Source: Flavobacteriales bacterium
GTDB lineage: Bacteria > Bacteroidota > Bacteroidia > Flavobacteriales_F > PHOS-HE28
Assembly: GCA_024103275.1 (NCBI GenBank)
Contig: JAGFIV010000064.1
Span: 1-64,000, forward strand
Length of the DNA: 64,000 nucleotides
Reading direction: 5' to 3'
In this document: one piece after another, positions 9,483 through 18,550 of the stretch
Position numbering within the stretch: position 1 is the stretch's first letter
Layout: each line of letters starts with the position of its first letter
Notes under the pieces: model-generated
Seen by the model: the letters and a program-made list of their open reading frames with translations, nothing else
Database searches by the model: none
Told to the model about the DNA's origin: nothing
Made by a program: the position numbers and the translations under genes

Positions 9483-9847
9483 ACATCTGGGGTGCGGTAT
9501 TCCTGGGCGGGGGCATCGGCAGCCTGTTGCGCTACGGTCTTACCCGGCTGCTGTTGGCGCTGGACCTGCGGGGCGCCTTTCCGTGGGCCACCTTCGCCGC
9601 CAACCTGTTGGCCTCGGTGATATTGGCCATCGTGTTGCTGCGCATGCCCGCGCATTTCCATCAGCGGCCCGCGCTTGCGGCCTTCATCACCGTGGGCGTT
9701 TGTGGCGGATTCAGCACCTTCAGTACATTCAGCTACGAGAATTTCCTGCTCTTCCGCGAGGGCCTGCCCGGCCTGGCGGTGGCCAATATCCTCCTCAACA
9801 TCCTCGCATGCTTGGCTGGTTTCTTCCTGATCGCGCGCTACGCTTGA
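9479..9847 (+). CDS. crcB: Fluoride channel CrcB/Fluc
   Basis: A 122-residue inner-membrane protein that dimerises to export fluoride. Four hydrophobic helices are evident. Family landmarks are the early GGGIGSLLRYGL with Arg in the first helix break, an Asn in WATFAANLLAS (pore Asn), and GVCGGFSTFSTFSYE carrying the Phe-box and the central Na+ site. Starts within the PAP2 stop (ATGA). Its own stop overlaps the TTG start proposed for pafA. I looked for a fluoride riboswitch upstream and saw none, consistent with expression from the operon promoter. Confidence 0.95.
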   Translation: MNIWGAVFLGGGIGSLLRYGLTRLLLALDLRGAFPWATFAANLLASVILAIVLLRMPAHFHQRPALAAFITVGVCGGFSTFSTFSYENFLLFREGLPGLAVANILLNILACLAGFFLIARYA

Positions 9848-11454
9848 AGGCGTTGCCGGTGTGGTTCGCATCGCTGCTTCCCGCTTTCCTCAGCGCGCAG
9901 CCCGTGTGGCAGCATCCGCCGAAGTTGGTGGTGGGCATCGTCGTGGACCAGATGCGGGTGGATTACCTCTACCGCTATTGGGACAACTTCGGGCCGGGCG
10001 GCTTTCGGCGCATGATCAACGAGGGATCCTTCCAACGGGATGCCCACTACGATTATGTGCCCACCTACACGGCCCCGGGCCATGCCAGCATCTACACCGG
10101 CACCACGCCGGCACGGCACGGCATCGTCACCAATTACCCGTACAGGCGCGAACTCAAGGGCACCTATTACATCGCGAAGGACACCACCGTGGCCCCCGTG
10201 GGGACCGACGATCCGGCGGCACGGCGCTCCCCGTACCAATTGTTGGCCTCCACCTTGGCCGATGAGCTGGAGTTGCGCACGGACCATCGTTCCATCACCA
10301 TCGGGCTGGCGCTTAAGGACCGGTCGGCCATCATGCCCGTGGGGCGCACCGGCGATGCTGCCTATTGGTATGTGGGCGGCGATGAAGGCCGTTTCGTCAC
10401 CAGCAGCTGGTATCGCGGACAGCTGCCCGGGTGGTTGACCAGCTTCAACGACCGGCATTTGCCGGCCCAATACCTGGACCAAACCTGGGACTTGCTGCTG
10501 CCGCGCGAACGGTACCATACCCCATTGCCCGACGACAATCCGTACGAACTGCCCATCGCCAAAGGGATCGCCCCCACCTTGCCCATCGATCTTTCCACCC
10601 TGCGCAAGGCGGGGAATGACCTGGGCCTGTTGGCCTGCACACCGTGGGGAAACACCTTGACCACGGACCTGGCCATGGCTGCGGTGGAAGGGGAGGGCAT
10701 GGGCCGGGATGATGTGACGGACCTGCTCGCAGTGAGCTATAGCAGCACCGATGAGCTCGGGCACCTGACGGGGCCCCGGGCATTGGAAGTGGAGGACATG
10801 TACATCCGGCTGGACCGCGAGGTGGAACGCCTGCTCGGCTTCCTGGACAAGGTGGTGGGTATAGGAGAATACACCGTCTTCCTCACGGCGGACCATGGCG
10901 GCGCGGATGTGCCGGCCTATCTGAGGGACCTGAAGGGCGGCGCGGGATACACATCGCTTGAAAGCCTGCGACGATGGATGGAGGCACGGGGTTTTGCGGA
11001 GGTGATCGACAAGGTGCGGTCCGGGCAGGTCTTCCTGAAGCCCGATGCGCCGCAAGGGACCGATGCGGCCGTGGCCGATGCTTTATCGCAGCATCCGGAG
11101 GTCGCTTGCGCGGTGGCGGGTAGCCGGCTGCGCTCCATGGATGAAGACCGGGGGCTGGCCCGTTTCCTGGCGCGGGGCTACATGCCGCAGCGATGTGGGG
11201 ACGTGCTCTTCCTGCTGAGGCCCGGCTTCCTTGTGGAGGAAGACGGCGGCGGGGGCAAGGGCACCAGCCACGGTACCGCATGGAACTACGATACCCAGGT
11301 GCCGGTACTTTTCTTCGGAAAAGGGATCGCCAAGGGTGAGGTGCTGCAAAGGACTTCAATCACGGACATGGCCCCCACGGTGAGCGCGCTGCTGGGCATG
11401 GCGATGCCCAACGCAGCGGACGGACGGGTCGTGCCGGAGGTGTTGTCCAAGTGA
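9844..11454 (+). CDS. pafA: PafA-type alkaline phosphatase, exported
   Basis: A 536-residue periplasmic phosphate monoesterase. I place the start at TTG 9844, overlapping the crcB stop (TTGA). It yields a proper signal peptide, MKALPVWFASLLPAFLSAQ. Any upstream start would run through crcB in another frame. Active-site features follow PafA: Asp35 in VVDQMR, nucleophile Thr76 in TYTAPGH, the Lys158/Arg160 pair in LKDR, metal ligands in STDELGH and TADHGG, and a late His in GTSHGTAWNYD. The K/R pair distinguishes PafA-like monoesterases from diesterases of the same superfamily. The position at the end of hpt-adk-obgE suggests constitutive expression. Confidence 0.92.
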   Translation: MKALPVWFASLLPAFLSAQPVWQHPPKLVVGIVVDQMRVDYLYRYWDNFGPGGFRRMINEGSFQRDAHYDYVPTYTAPGHASIYTGTTPARHGIVTNYPYRRELKGTYYIAKDTTVAPVGTDDPAARRSPYQLLASTLADELELRTDHRSITIGLALKDRSAIMPVGRTGDAAYWYVGGDEGRFVTSSWYRGQLPGWLTSFNDRHLPAQYLDQTWDLLLPRERYHTPLPDDNPYELPIAKGIAPTLPIDLSTLRKAGNDLGLLACTPWGNTLTTDLAMAAVEGEGMGRDDVTDLLAVSYSSTDELGHLTGPRALEVEDMYIRLDREVERLLGFLDKVVGIGEYTVFLTADHGGADVPAYLRDLKGGAGYTSLESLRRWMEARGFAEVIDKVRSGQVFLKPDAPQGTDAAVADALSQHPEVACAVAGSRLRSMDEDRGLARFLARGYMPQRCGDVLFLLRPGFLVEEDGGGGKGTSHGTAWNYDTQVPVLFFGKGIAKGEVLQRTSITDMAPTVSALLGMAMPNAADGRVVPEVLSK

Positions 11455-11531
11455 GCGGCCGCCCTGCAGGTGGCGGACAAAGGCCCGCGAGGTGGCGCGG
11501 CGTTCCATGGTTCTCTAAGTTCGCGGCAGCA

Positions 11532-12890
11532 ATGCCCGTCCACGTGCCCTTCCGGTGGCTTTCCCTTCTCCCAGGGCTCGGATTCCTTCACCTGCTGCAG
11601 GCCCAGCCTGCCTTGTCCATGCTCGGCGAGGGCCTGCCGGATTCGGTGCAGGTGGTGGGCTATGCCGGCGCACCGGAAGAAGGCCCGGTGGTCTTTCGGG
11701 CCTTGTGGACCGGCATGGATGGGCGCACCGCGGATTTTGCCATGCATTGGATGCGCCGGCCGGAAGCCGGCCAAGAGGTGGAATTGGTGGATCTGATCAT
11801 GGCCGGGGTGGACCAATACCTGGACGAGCGCATCCATTTCAACCGCAACGGGGTGACCACCTCGATGCCTGTGCCCCACATGGCCGAAGGAATCGACCGC
11901 ATGATCGCGTCCACGGCCTCCGTGATCGGCGCGGCCCCCGTGGCGCTCTCGGAACCCACGCGGAGGCAATTGGCGCGGGTGTGCGGCATCGATTGGAGCC
12001 AGGCCCGCTTCGGCGTGGACGGGGGCGAGGACCAGGAGAAGTACATGGCCATCTACTATTACGTCCGCGCCCAACGGCTGGAGTTGGAACGGAACCTGCA
12101 CAATGACCTCGCCCCGCTGTTGGGGCTGCGGCTCATGCCGGCCGGCGAGGTGGCAGGGGTCGATCCTTCCCGGGATGTGCCGGTGCCCACCATTTGCACC
12201 AGCGTGGTCGATGACGACAACTACCTCTGTGCATTGGACCTGCAGGTGGACAGCACCAGCCAATTGGCCGATGTGCGCCTGACCGACTCCATGCTGCAGG
12301 AAATTGCGGACAAGGCCAATGCCGCTGACCCCGCGGAAGCCGCCCCCCGGCTGCGCAAGCGCGACCGGTGGCTGAAGGCCGAGCTGGATGCGATCAACCA
12401 GCGGCTGGACCGGACGGACCAACGCAAGGAGCTGTGGGCCTTGCGCGACCGGATGGATGACATCGAGGGCCGCTTGGACGACCTGGGCCTGCAGGTGGAT
12501 GAATTGGCGCGCGAAAGGGAGCGGGAAAAAACACCGGCGATGGAGAATGCCATGGCGGCGCTGAGCAAGCTCGCCGGCCGGAACGTGCAGGTCCATTTCT
12601 CCCTGGGCTCCGCGGAGATCCAGCGGGACGGGCGCGCGCTGCTGGACGAGGTGGTGCGGACCATGGCCCTTTCCCCCGGCGACCGGCTGTTGATCACCGG
12701 CCACGCCGACCGCAGCGGGGACCCCGTGGCGAACCTGGCGTTGAGCGAGAGGCGGGCGAAGGCGGTGCGCAGCTATTTGCTGGCCCGTGGCATCGGGGCG
12801 GAACGCCTGCTGTTGAATTACTTCGGGTCCGAGCAGGGTACGGGCACGGGCCCGGCGGGGCGATTGGTGGACCTCGAGTGGGTGCGCTGA
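11532..12890 (+). CDS. OmpA-family peptidoglycan-binding envelope protein
   Basis: 452 residues from ATG 11532, which gives a signal peptide (MPVHVPFRWLSLLPGLG, cleaved after LLQAQ). The middle is of unknown fold. A highly charged, heptad-like segment (about residues 285-345, with LDRTDQRKELWALRDRMDD) should be coiled coil. The C-terminal ~105 residues are an OmpA-like domain (LLITGHADRSGDPVANLALS, then SERRAKAVRSYLL), which anchors to diaminopimelate peptidoglycan. TAAGTTCG at 11516-11523 is a -7-like box 8 nt ahead of this ATG, so the gene may be transcribed separately as well as from the upstream operon. Confidence 0.85.
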   Translation: MPVHVPFRWLSLLPGLGFLHLLQAQPALSMLGEGLPDSVQVVGYAGAPEEGPVVFRALWTGMDGRTADFAMHWMRRPEAGQEVELVDLIMAGVDQYLDERIHFNRNGVTTSMPVPHMAEGIDRMIASTASVIGAAPVALSEPTRRQLARVCGIDWSQARFGVDGGEDQEKYMAIYYYVRAQRLELERNLHNDLAPLLGLRLMPAGEVAGVDPSRDVPVPTICTSVVDDDNYLCALDLQVDSTSQLADVRLTDSMLQEIADKANAADPAEAAPRLRKRDRWLKAELDAINQRLDRTDQRKELWALRDRMDDIEGRLDDLGLQVDELAREREREKTPAMENAMAALSKLAGRNVQVHFSLGSAEIQRDGRALLDEVVRTMALSPGDRLLITGHADRSGDPVANLALSERRAKAVRSYLLARGIGAERLLLNYFGSEQGTGTGPAGRLVDLEWVR

Positions 12891-12897
12891 GCCGGGC

Positions 12898-14577
12898 CTA
12901 CAGCCGCTGGCCCGCCCTGAAGGTCATCTCCACCTGGGTCCCTCCGTTGATGGAGACGGTAGAGCCGCCTTCCAGCTGGCCGGCCAAGGCTTCCACCACT
13001 TGCAGTCCCAGATGGTGGGCCTTGATGGCGTTGGGGTCGAAGCCTTGGCCGTTGTCCTTCACGGTGAGCTTGAACAGGTCCGTCTCCAGGCGTTCCACCT
13101 TGATCATGATGTGCCCGCCGATGGGCGACGGGAAGGCGTGCTGGTAACAATTGGCCAACAACTCGCACACGACCATGCCCAGTTGGATGCTGGTATCGGC
13201 ATCGCAGCGGATACCGTTGGCCACTATCGTGTGTGCCACAGGGCGGCTGTCGGGCTCGAACATGGCGGCCATGGCCTTCGCGATATCGTCCAGGAACAGG
13301 CCAAGGTCGATGGCGGATAGGTCGTGCTGGCGGTATAGCTTGTGGTGGACCAGGGCCATGGAATCGATGCGGCGCTTGCCGCGCAGGAATTCGTTGCGTG
13401 CCTCCTCCCCGGGTATGCTTCGTGCCTGCAAGCTTAACAGGCTGCTGACCACTTGCAGGTTGTTCTTCACCCGGTGATGCACCTCGCGGTCCAGCACCTC
13501 GCGCTGCTCGATGGCCTGGGCCAGGTGGCGCGCCTGCTGGCTGGAGCGGTGCGCCTGCCGCCGGGCCTTGCGGTCGGCGCTGCGGCTTTGGATGAACACC
13601 AAGGCCAGAAGCACGCTGAGCAGCAGCAACAACAACAGGATGGACCACAGGCCAATGTGGCGCGAACCTTTCCAGGGGATGAAAACCCCCATGCCGACGG
13701 CCACGCCGGAATACAAGGTGGTGCCGTTGAAGAACAGCGGCTTGAACTGGTAATACCACGTGTCATTGCCGGACCTGAATTCAACGGGCGGCCTTGCGGG
13801 GTTCGGCGGTCGGGAAGCGATGGTCGCCATCCAGGCCCGGCCCATGTGCGCCGTATCCGTGATGGCCATCGGCTCCCAATTGGAGTTCAAGACCATGCCC
13901 GGCACCCCTGGGTTCCATTCGGTCTCGTTGGCCAACATCGTTTCCGGGTCCAGCTGGAAGCCGAGGACCCTCAGCGCCGTGTTGCCCGCCCCGCCCCGGA
14001 TCACCTGCGACAGATAGAGCCTCTGACCACCATTGTTTGCTTCCGTCCATACGGGCATGCTGCCTTGGCTTTCCAGTGCGCGGCTGAACCAAATGTGGGT
14101 CCTCGGGTCGGCTTGGCCTTGGAGCGTATCGGCAGATCGGAGGCGACCCGCTTCCACGTCTTGGATCAGGGCCACGAACCCGGATCCCAGTTTCGAGGTG
14201 ATCGTGTAGGTCCAATGGTTCCCCAGGTGATCCAGCATCCATGCTTGCCCTTGGTCGTCCACGATACTGATGGAGCGTATGGCCGGACGGAATTGCATGA
14301 TGGGCTCCCACCGGGCCATGAGCGTGGAGTCGGACACCCGTCCGCCATTCCCGAACCGGGTGGCCTCTTCCTGCAGTTTCCAGGCATAGGTGTTGGTGAT
14401 CACGCGGATGCGCTGGTTCTGGATGGCCAGGGCCCGGTCCAGCAAGTTTCCGGCAAGCTCATCCTCGTGCTTGTCGTTCACACTGATCACCTTGGCTAAA
14501 AGGGCCAGGGTGGCCAGCATCAACAAGGCGATGCCGATGATCAACCACCGCTGGACGGCCATGTCATTCCTCTTCAT
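12898..14577 (-). CDS. Sensor histidine kinase, HisKA_2/HWE-like, orphan
   Basis: A 559-residue membrane kinase. TM1 (about residues 6-30) and TM2 (after VFIPWKGSRHIGLW, about 300-322) flank a ~265-residue extracytoplasmic sensor domain without recognised fold. The cytoplasmic part has the HisKA_2 H-box REVHHRVKNNLQVVSSLLSLQ-like segment (about 355-375), N-box ELLANCYQHAFP, G1 VKDNGQGFD and a G2-like GLQVVEALAGQLEGG. No response regulator is adjacent. The start is ATG 14577; a TTG further upstream is less likely. It converges with the OmpA gene with only 7 nt between stops. Confidence 0.9.
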   Translation of the reverse strand: MKRNDMAVQRWLIIGIALLMLATLALLAKVISVNDKHEDELAGNLLDRALAIQNQRIRVITNTYAWKLQEEATRFGNGGRVSDSTLMARWEPIMQFRPAIRSISIVDDQGQAWMLDHLGNHWTYTITSKLGSGFVALIQDVEAGRLRSADTLQGQADPRTHIWFSRALESQGSMPVWTEANNGGQRLYLSQVIRGGAGNTALRVLGFQLDPETMLANETEWNPGVPGMVLNSNWEPMAITDTAHMGRAWMATIASRPPNPARPPVEFRSGNDTWYYQFKPLFFNGTTLYSGVAVGMGVFIPWKGSRHIGLWSILLLLLLLSVLLALVFIQSRSADRKARRQAHRSSQQARHLAQAIEQREVLDREVHHRVKNNLQVVSSLLSLQARSIPGEEARNEFLRGKRRIDSMALVHHKLYRQHDLSAIDLGLFLDDIAKAMAAMFEPDSRPVAHTIVANGIRCDADTSIQLGMVVCELLANCYQHAFPSPIGGHIMIKVERLETDLFKLTVKDNGQGFDPNAIKAHHLGLQVVEALAGQLEGGSTVSINGGTQVEMTFRAGQRL

Positions 14578-14595
14578 CGGTGGATGGAACAATGG

Positions 14596-14985
14596 TCATG
14601 GGCATCCGTCCATGCGCTCCGTGTCGAACACGGAGAGCTGCACCTGTGTATCCGGGCTTGCGGCCTGTTCAGGCGTGAGGTTCCGGGGAATGAAGTAAAT
14701 GCCGTTGAGCTTTCCATTGAACACCCGGCCTGCCGGGATGCAGGTATCGGCCGAGAGCTCCTCCACCGTGAAGGTTTGGAAGGAGACATCCAGGCCCAGT
14801 TTCACATGCTGCGCGTATCCGCTGGCGTTCGCGATCTTCAGCAGCAGTTCGCTGGGATATCCGGGCCTGTGGCTCCACCGGTAGCTCACGGTCACTCCGT
14901 CCTTGGTGCCTTCCTGGATGAAGGCGGGCACCTTGCAGCCGGGAATGGCCAGGAGCATCAACAGGGGGATCCATGCGTTCTTCAT
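14596..14985 (-). CDS. Putative lipoprotein of unknown function
   Basis: 129 residues with a lipoprotein signal: [17 protein letters not shown], lipobox LAIPGC with Cys17. The mature part looks like a single beta-sandwich with a final [11 protein letters not shown] second Cys pair could form a disulfide. No family recognised. Starts within the stop of the threonine aldolase gene (ATGA), so it is the second gene of that operon. The coupling gives no clear functional hint. Confidence 0.7.
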   Translation of the reverse strand: MKNAWIPLLMLLAIPGCKVPAFIQEGTKDGVTVSYRWSHRPGYPSELLLKIANASGYAQHVKLGLDVSFQTFTVEELSADTCIPAGRVFNGKLNGIYFIPRNLTPEQAASPDTQVQLSVFDTERMDGCP

Positions 14986-16004
14986 CCAGGCAGGGATTGC
15001 AGGCAGGCGCCCACCTTGGCCACATCCTCATCCCGGATGTCCAGATGGGTGACGAAGCGGACGGACCATGGCCCCACCGGAGAGGCGAGGATCCGGCGGC
15101 TTTTGAGATGTGCGAGGAATTCTTCCGGGCGGTAGGCGGGCCGCAGGCGGAAGATCACGATGTTGGTTTCCACCGGCAGGATTTGTTCCACCCATGCACA
15201 GGCAGCCAAGGATGCTCCCAGTTCCATGGCCCTCCGATGGTCGTCGCCCAGGCGCTGCACATGGTGGTCCAAGGCGTAAAGGCCCGCGGCCGCGAGGAAT
15301 CCCGCTTGCCGCATGCCGCCGCCGATGCGCTTGCGCACGCGCCGGGCCTGGGCGATGAAGGCGGTGCTTCCCACCAGCACGGAGCCCACGGGTGCACCGA
15401 GCCCTTTGCTCAGGCACACCGAGATCGAGGTGAACAGGCGCCCGCGCTCTTCCGGCCGCTCCCCGGTGACGGCCAAGGCATTGAAGAGCCGGGCCCCGTC
15501 CAGGTGCATGGCCAAACCGTGCCCCATGCACAATTCGCGGATCCCGGCAATGGCCTCGCGCCGCCAAATGGCACCTCCTCCCCGGTTGCATGTATCCTCC
15601 ACGCAGACCAGCCGTGTCCGCGGAAAATGGGGATTGCCCGGGTCATTCAAGGCTTCTTCCACTTGTGCGGCGGTGAATCGGCCCCGATCCCCCTGGAGCA
15701 GCTTCGCACTGCAACCGCTGGTGGCCATAAGGCCCCCGCCCTCGTACCGGTAGATGTGTGCGCCTTCATCGCAGATCACCTCGTCGCCGGGTTGCGTGTG
15801 CACCTTGATCGCGACCTGGTTGGCCATGGTTCCGCTCGCGCAGAACAGCGCTGCCTCATGGCCGAACATCCCGGCCATGCGCTCTTCCAGCGCATTCACC
15901 GCCGGGTCCTCGCCATAAACATCATCGCCCACCCGGGCATCGAACATGGCCTCACGCATGGCCGTTGTGGGCAAGGTGACGGTATCGGAGCGCAGATCGA
16001 TCAT
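14982..16004 (-). CDS. ltaE: Low-specificity L-threonine aldolase
   Basis: A PLP enzyme cleaving L-threonine/L-allo-threonine to glycine and acetaldehyde. 340 residues from ATG 16004 ([13 protein letters not shown], the canonical family N-terminus). A 5-codon longer TTG start at 16019 is less likely. Visible features: DDVYGEDP (about 27-34), the CASGTMANQ phosphate-binding loop, the LDGAR block with the PLP-contacting Asp169, and Schiff-base Lys200 in [12 protein letters not shown]. The lipoprotein gene follows with a 4-nt overlap. Confidence 0.95.
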   Translation of the reverse strand: MIDLRSDTVTLPTTAMREAMFDARVGDDVYGEDPAVNALEERMAGMFGHEAALFCASGTMANQVAIKVHTQPGDEVICDEGAHIYRYEGGGLMATSGCSAKLLQGDRGRFTAAQVEEALNDPGNPHFPRTRLVCVEDTCNRGGGAIWRREAIAGIRELCMGHGLAMHLDGARLFNALAVTGERPEERGRLFTSISVCLSKGLGAPVGSVLVGSTAFIAQARRVRKRIGGGMRQAGFLAAAGLYALDHHVQRLGDDHRRAMELGASLAACAWVEQILPVETNIVIFRLRPAYRPEEFLAHLKSRRILASPVGPWSVRFVTHLDIRDEDVAKVGACLQSLPG

Positions 16005-16166
16005 GGATGGTGCCGCCAAGATAGGATTTGGCGTACGGTAGGTCGGCTACATGCAGGACATGCACGGCAATGCACATCACGTGGCAAGGGCCGCTTTTCA
16101 TGCAGTGGCCAACCTTGGGGCCGTCATTCGCGTAGGAAGGCCATCGGATCAAAACCGGACTTGAAC

Positions 16167-17408
16167 ATGATACGTGAATATGCATTGGCGATCTCGGCCA
16201 TGTTGGCCACGGCCTCCATGGCGCAATGGCAGCATGTCGGACTTGCGGGCAGGACCTGTACCACCGGCGGTGTGCAGGCCATTGGGAGCGACCTTTATTT
16301 CCATGTGAAGAATGACGGAGGGGCGGTCTTCCATTCCCCGGATGGTGGCATCAATTGGGACCTTGTGCAGTACGGGCCTTCCGGTGATTCATGGAACTAC
16401 GCGCGCCGCGGGGATTTTGAATACGTCAACTTCGGCCAGGGCTCGGGAAAGCCTGAATGGTTTACGCACCGGCAGCCAGGCGGCGCGGAATGGGTGGTGC
16501 AGGAGGGAGCCGTGGCCGATTTCATCCTGTTGGACGGCGGCACCATCGTCAGCATGGTGATGTCAGGCGGCCAAAGCGTGATCCGCACGTCGGCACTGGA
16601 CGGGAGCGGGGCTGCCACGTCGTTCCAGCCGGCTGATGGCCTGCGGGTCCGTTTGGTGGGCCTCGATGGCCAAGGACGCCTGCTTGCCCAGGTATATGGT
16701 GCGGCGGGCATGGAGGATCCCGCGATCGGCCTATACCGCACGGCGGACCATGGGCAAAGCTGGGAGCAGATCAGCAACATCGCATACGACCTCACCTGGG
16801 CCACGGCCGCATCGGACCATTCCCTCTTTGCCTCCAACGGGCTCCGCGTGCTGAGCAGCATGGATGACGGCGCCACCTGGGAGGTGCTTTCCGTTAGTTT
16901 CCCCTATGCCACCCTCAGCGGGTCGCGCATGTTCAACCTGGGAGGCGGCCATGTTTACTTCATGTGCTTCGAGCCTGGCAACACCAACAAGCACAACCTT
17001 TACGAAAGCTTCGACCACGGCAAGTCTTGGCATTCCGTGCCGGACCCCGTGTCGGACCAGCTCGTGTTCAACATGGCCCGCGATGCCTCGGGCAACCTGT
17101 ATGCTGCCACGGACAACGGCGTCTACCGACTGGATGCCGCTGCGGTCACCTCGGTACAAGAAGGAGGCGCGGCCCTGCGGGTCCATGCCTTCCCTATCCC
17201 AGCCTGCGACCAAGTGGTCGTGAATGCGGGCGGGGAGATCATCAAGGCCCTTCAAGTTTTCGATGCCGCCGGCAGGCAAGTGGAGGACCGGCCCAATGTG
17301 GGCATGCCCGCCGATCGCCTCAACGTGGAACAATGGCCGGGTGGTGCCTACCTGTTGAAGGTTTGGACCAGCAAGGGAATGGCCACTACGCGCATTGTGG
17401 TGCAGTAA
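16167..17408 (+). CDS. Secreted BNR/Asp-box repeat protein with T9SS sorting domain
   Basis: 413 residues from ATG 16167, with signal peptide MIREYALAISAMLATASMA. At least four Asp-box motifs (S-x-D-x-G-x-x-W type) are readable: SPDGGINW, TADHGQSW, SMDDGATW and SFDHGKSW, pointing to a beta-propeller. The last ~75 residues (from RVHAFPIPACDQVVVN to TTRIVVQ) look like a type A T9SS C-terminal sorting domain with the GGAYLLKV motif. Destined for the cell surface or medium. Asp-boxes are structural, so no enzymatic activity is implied. Confidence 0.88.
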   Translation: MIREYALAISAMLATASMAQWQHVGLAGRTCTTGGVQAIGSDLYFHVKNDGGAVFHSPDGGINWDLVQYGPSGDSWNYARRGDFEYVNFGQGSGKPEWFTHRQPGGAEWVVQEGAVADFILLDGGTIVSMVMSGGQSVIRTSALDGSGAATSFQPADGLRVRLVGLDGQGRLLAQVYGAAGMEDPAIGLYRTADHGQSWEQISNIAYDLTWATAASDHSLFASNGLRVLSSMDDGATWEVLSVSFPYATLSGSRMFNLGGGHVYFMCFEPGNTNKHNLYESFDHGKSWHSVPDPVSDQLVFNMARDASGNLYAATDNGVYRLDAAAVTSVQEGGAALRVHAFPIPACDQVVVNAGGEIIKALQVFDAAGRQVEDRPNVGMPADRLNVEQWPGGAYLLKVWTSKGMATTRIVVQ

Positions 17409-17420
17409 GCCCCGGCCTGG

Positions 17421-17906
17421 TCAGATGGACGGGCGGTCTCCGGCAAGGGACCGCCCGCCGTCGTTTCCGGCCGTAGCGCCCGGATGGGGCCGGAACACGT
17501 GGCCGCATTGAAGGCAGCGCATGGAACGGTCGATGGCCAACGGATACACCATGAACAGCGTGGCTATCGCCAGGTGGAGGATCCCTCCCACCGTGCGGGG
17601 TTGCTGGAAATCATTGGATAGCTGGGCCGACCCGCAATTCGGACAGGCCATCGGCCGACCTTGGTCGTCCATGTACGGCCGTTGTTCCGTGAGGTCCAGG
17701 ATACGCAAAGCTTCCATTTTGTCCACCTGCTTCACCTTCAGCTTGACACCGCCCACGGCATAGCTGAGCATCCGGTTCAGGCCAACGATGTTCTCGTCGT
17801 GGACGAAGGCTGCGATGCCCTCATTCTCCAGGAGGCACCGCGCCAGATGCGCTTCCAACGGGTCGTCGTAGAAGCGGATGGGCACCAGGTCGTGGTCGAA
17901 CGGCAT
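17421..17906 (-). CDS. DUF2007 domain protein with zinc ribbon
   Basis: 161 residues. The N-terminal ~75 (LVPIRFYDDPLEAHLARCLL, then ENEGIAAFVHDENIV) match the DUF2007 'putative signal transducing protein' pattern of a short alpha/beta domain. Then come CPNCGS and CLQCGH, two CxxC knuckles about 40 residues apart, separated by a hydrophobic segment (GGILHLAIATLFMVYPLAI) that could be a TM helix between the knuckles. Last gene of a four-gene operon, 2 nt after the O-methyltransferase. Function unknown. A hairpin (17431-17438 with 17449-17456) lies inside its 3' end. Confidence 0.8.
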   Translation of the reverse strand: MPFDHDLVPIRFYDDPLEAHLARCLLENEGIAAFVHDENIVGLNRMLSYAVGGVKLKVKQVDKMEALRILDLTEQRPYMDDQGRPMACPNCGSAQLSNDFQQPRTVGGILHLAIATLFMVYPLAIDRSMRCLQCGHVFRPHPGATAGNDGGRSLAGDRPSI

Positions 17907-17908
17907 GG

Positions 17909-18550
17909 CTACTTTTTCCGGGCCACCAGAAGGCCGTCACGCAGGGGGACCAGCACCGGCTGCACGCGGGGGTCGGCATGCAGGCGTTGCGCATACTCGA
18001 CCAATGCGGCGGTATCGGCATCGAAGGTGCCCTTGTTGCCCAGCACCTTGCCGCTCCACAACAGGTTGTCCGCGATGATCAGCCCTCCCGGGCGCACCTT
18101 GTCCACCACCCGGTCGAAATAGTTCGGGTAGTTCTTCTTGTCCGCGTCGATGAACACCAGGTCATAGGGCGCGGGCATCGACTTCAGCAGGAAGAGCGCC
18201 GGTCCGCTGTGCAGCACGATGCGGTCCTGCATGCCGGCCTTGCGGATGTAGCGTTCCCGCATGGCGTTCAGGTCCTTGTTCACGTCGATGGTGTGCAGCT
18301 TGCCGCCCGGTGCCAGGCCTTCCGCCAAGCACAGCGTGCTGTATGCCGTGTACGTGCCGATCTCGATGATGATCCCGGGCTTCACCAAGTGGCTCAGCAA
18401 GGAAAGGAAACGCCCCTGTAGATGGCCGCTGAGCATCTGGGGGTCCGCCACTTTCTCCCTGGTCTCTGCCGCCAGTTCCTTCAGGTAGGCGGGCTCAAAG
18501 CCGCTGTGCGCCTCACAGTAGGCATCCAATGCGGGATCGAGGATTTGCAT
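17909..18550 (-). CDS. Class I SAM-dependent O-methyltransferase (COMT-like)
   Basis: 213 residues, the size of cation-dependent catechol/caffeoyl-CoA-type O-methyltransferases. The SAM-binding motif I is IIEIGTYTAYSTLCLAEGL (about 61-79). Acidic motif II is HTIDVNKD. FIDADKKNYPNYFD carries the metal-binding Asp and catalytic Lys, and IIADNLLWSGKV is motif III with the second metal ligand. Substrate unknown. The start A of ATG is also the last A of the kelch gene stop (TGATG). Confidence 0.93.
   Translation of the reverse strand: MQILDPALDAYCEAHSGFEPAYLKELAAETREKVADPQMLSGHLQGRFLSLLSHLVKPGIIIEIGTYTAYSTLCLAEGLAPGGKLHTIDVNKDLNAMRERYIRKAGMQDRIVLHSGPALFLLKSMPAPYDLVFIDADKKNYPNYFDRVVDKVRPGGLIIADNLLWSGKVLGNKGTFDADTAALVEYAQRLHADPRVQPVLVPLRDGLLVARKK

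Noticed and set aside
14973-16166. N-terminal extension of the BNR protein running back over ltaE
   Set aside because: This part is antisense to threonine aldolase. The real protein starts at 16167 with a signal peptide.
17431-17456. Intrinsic terminator after the BNR gene
   Set aside because: An 8-bp GC stem with a 10-nt loop is present, but there is no T-tract and it lies within the DUF2007 coding end. I mention it but do not call it.
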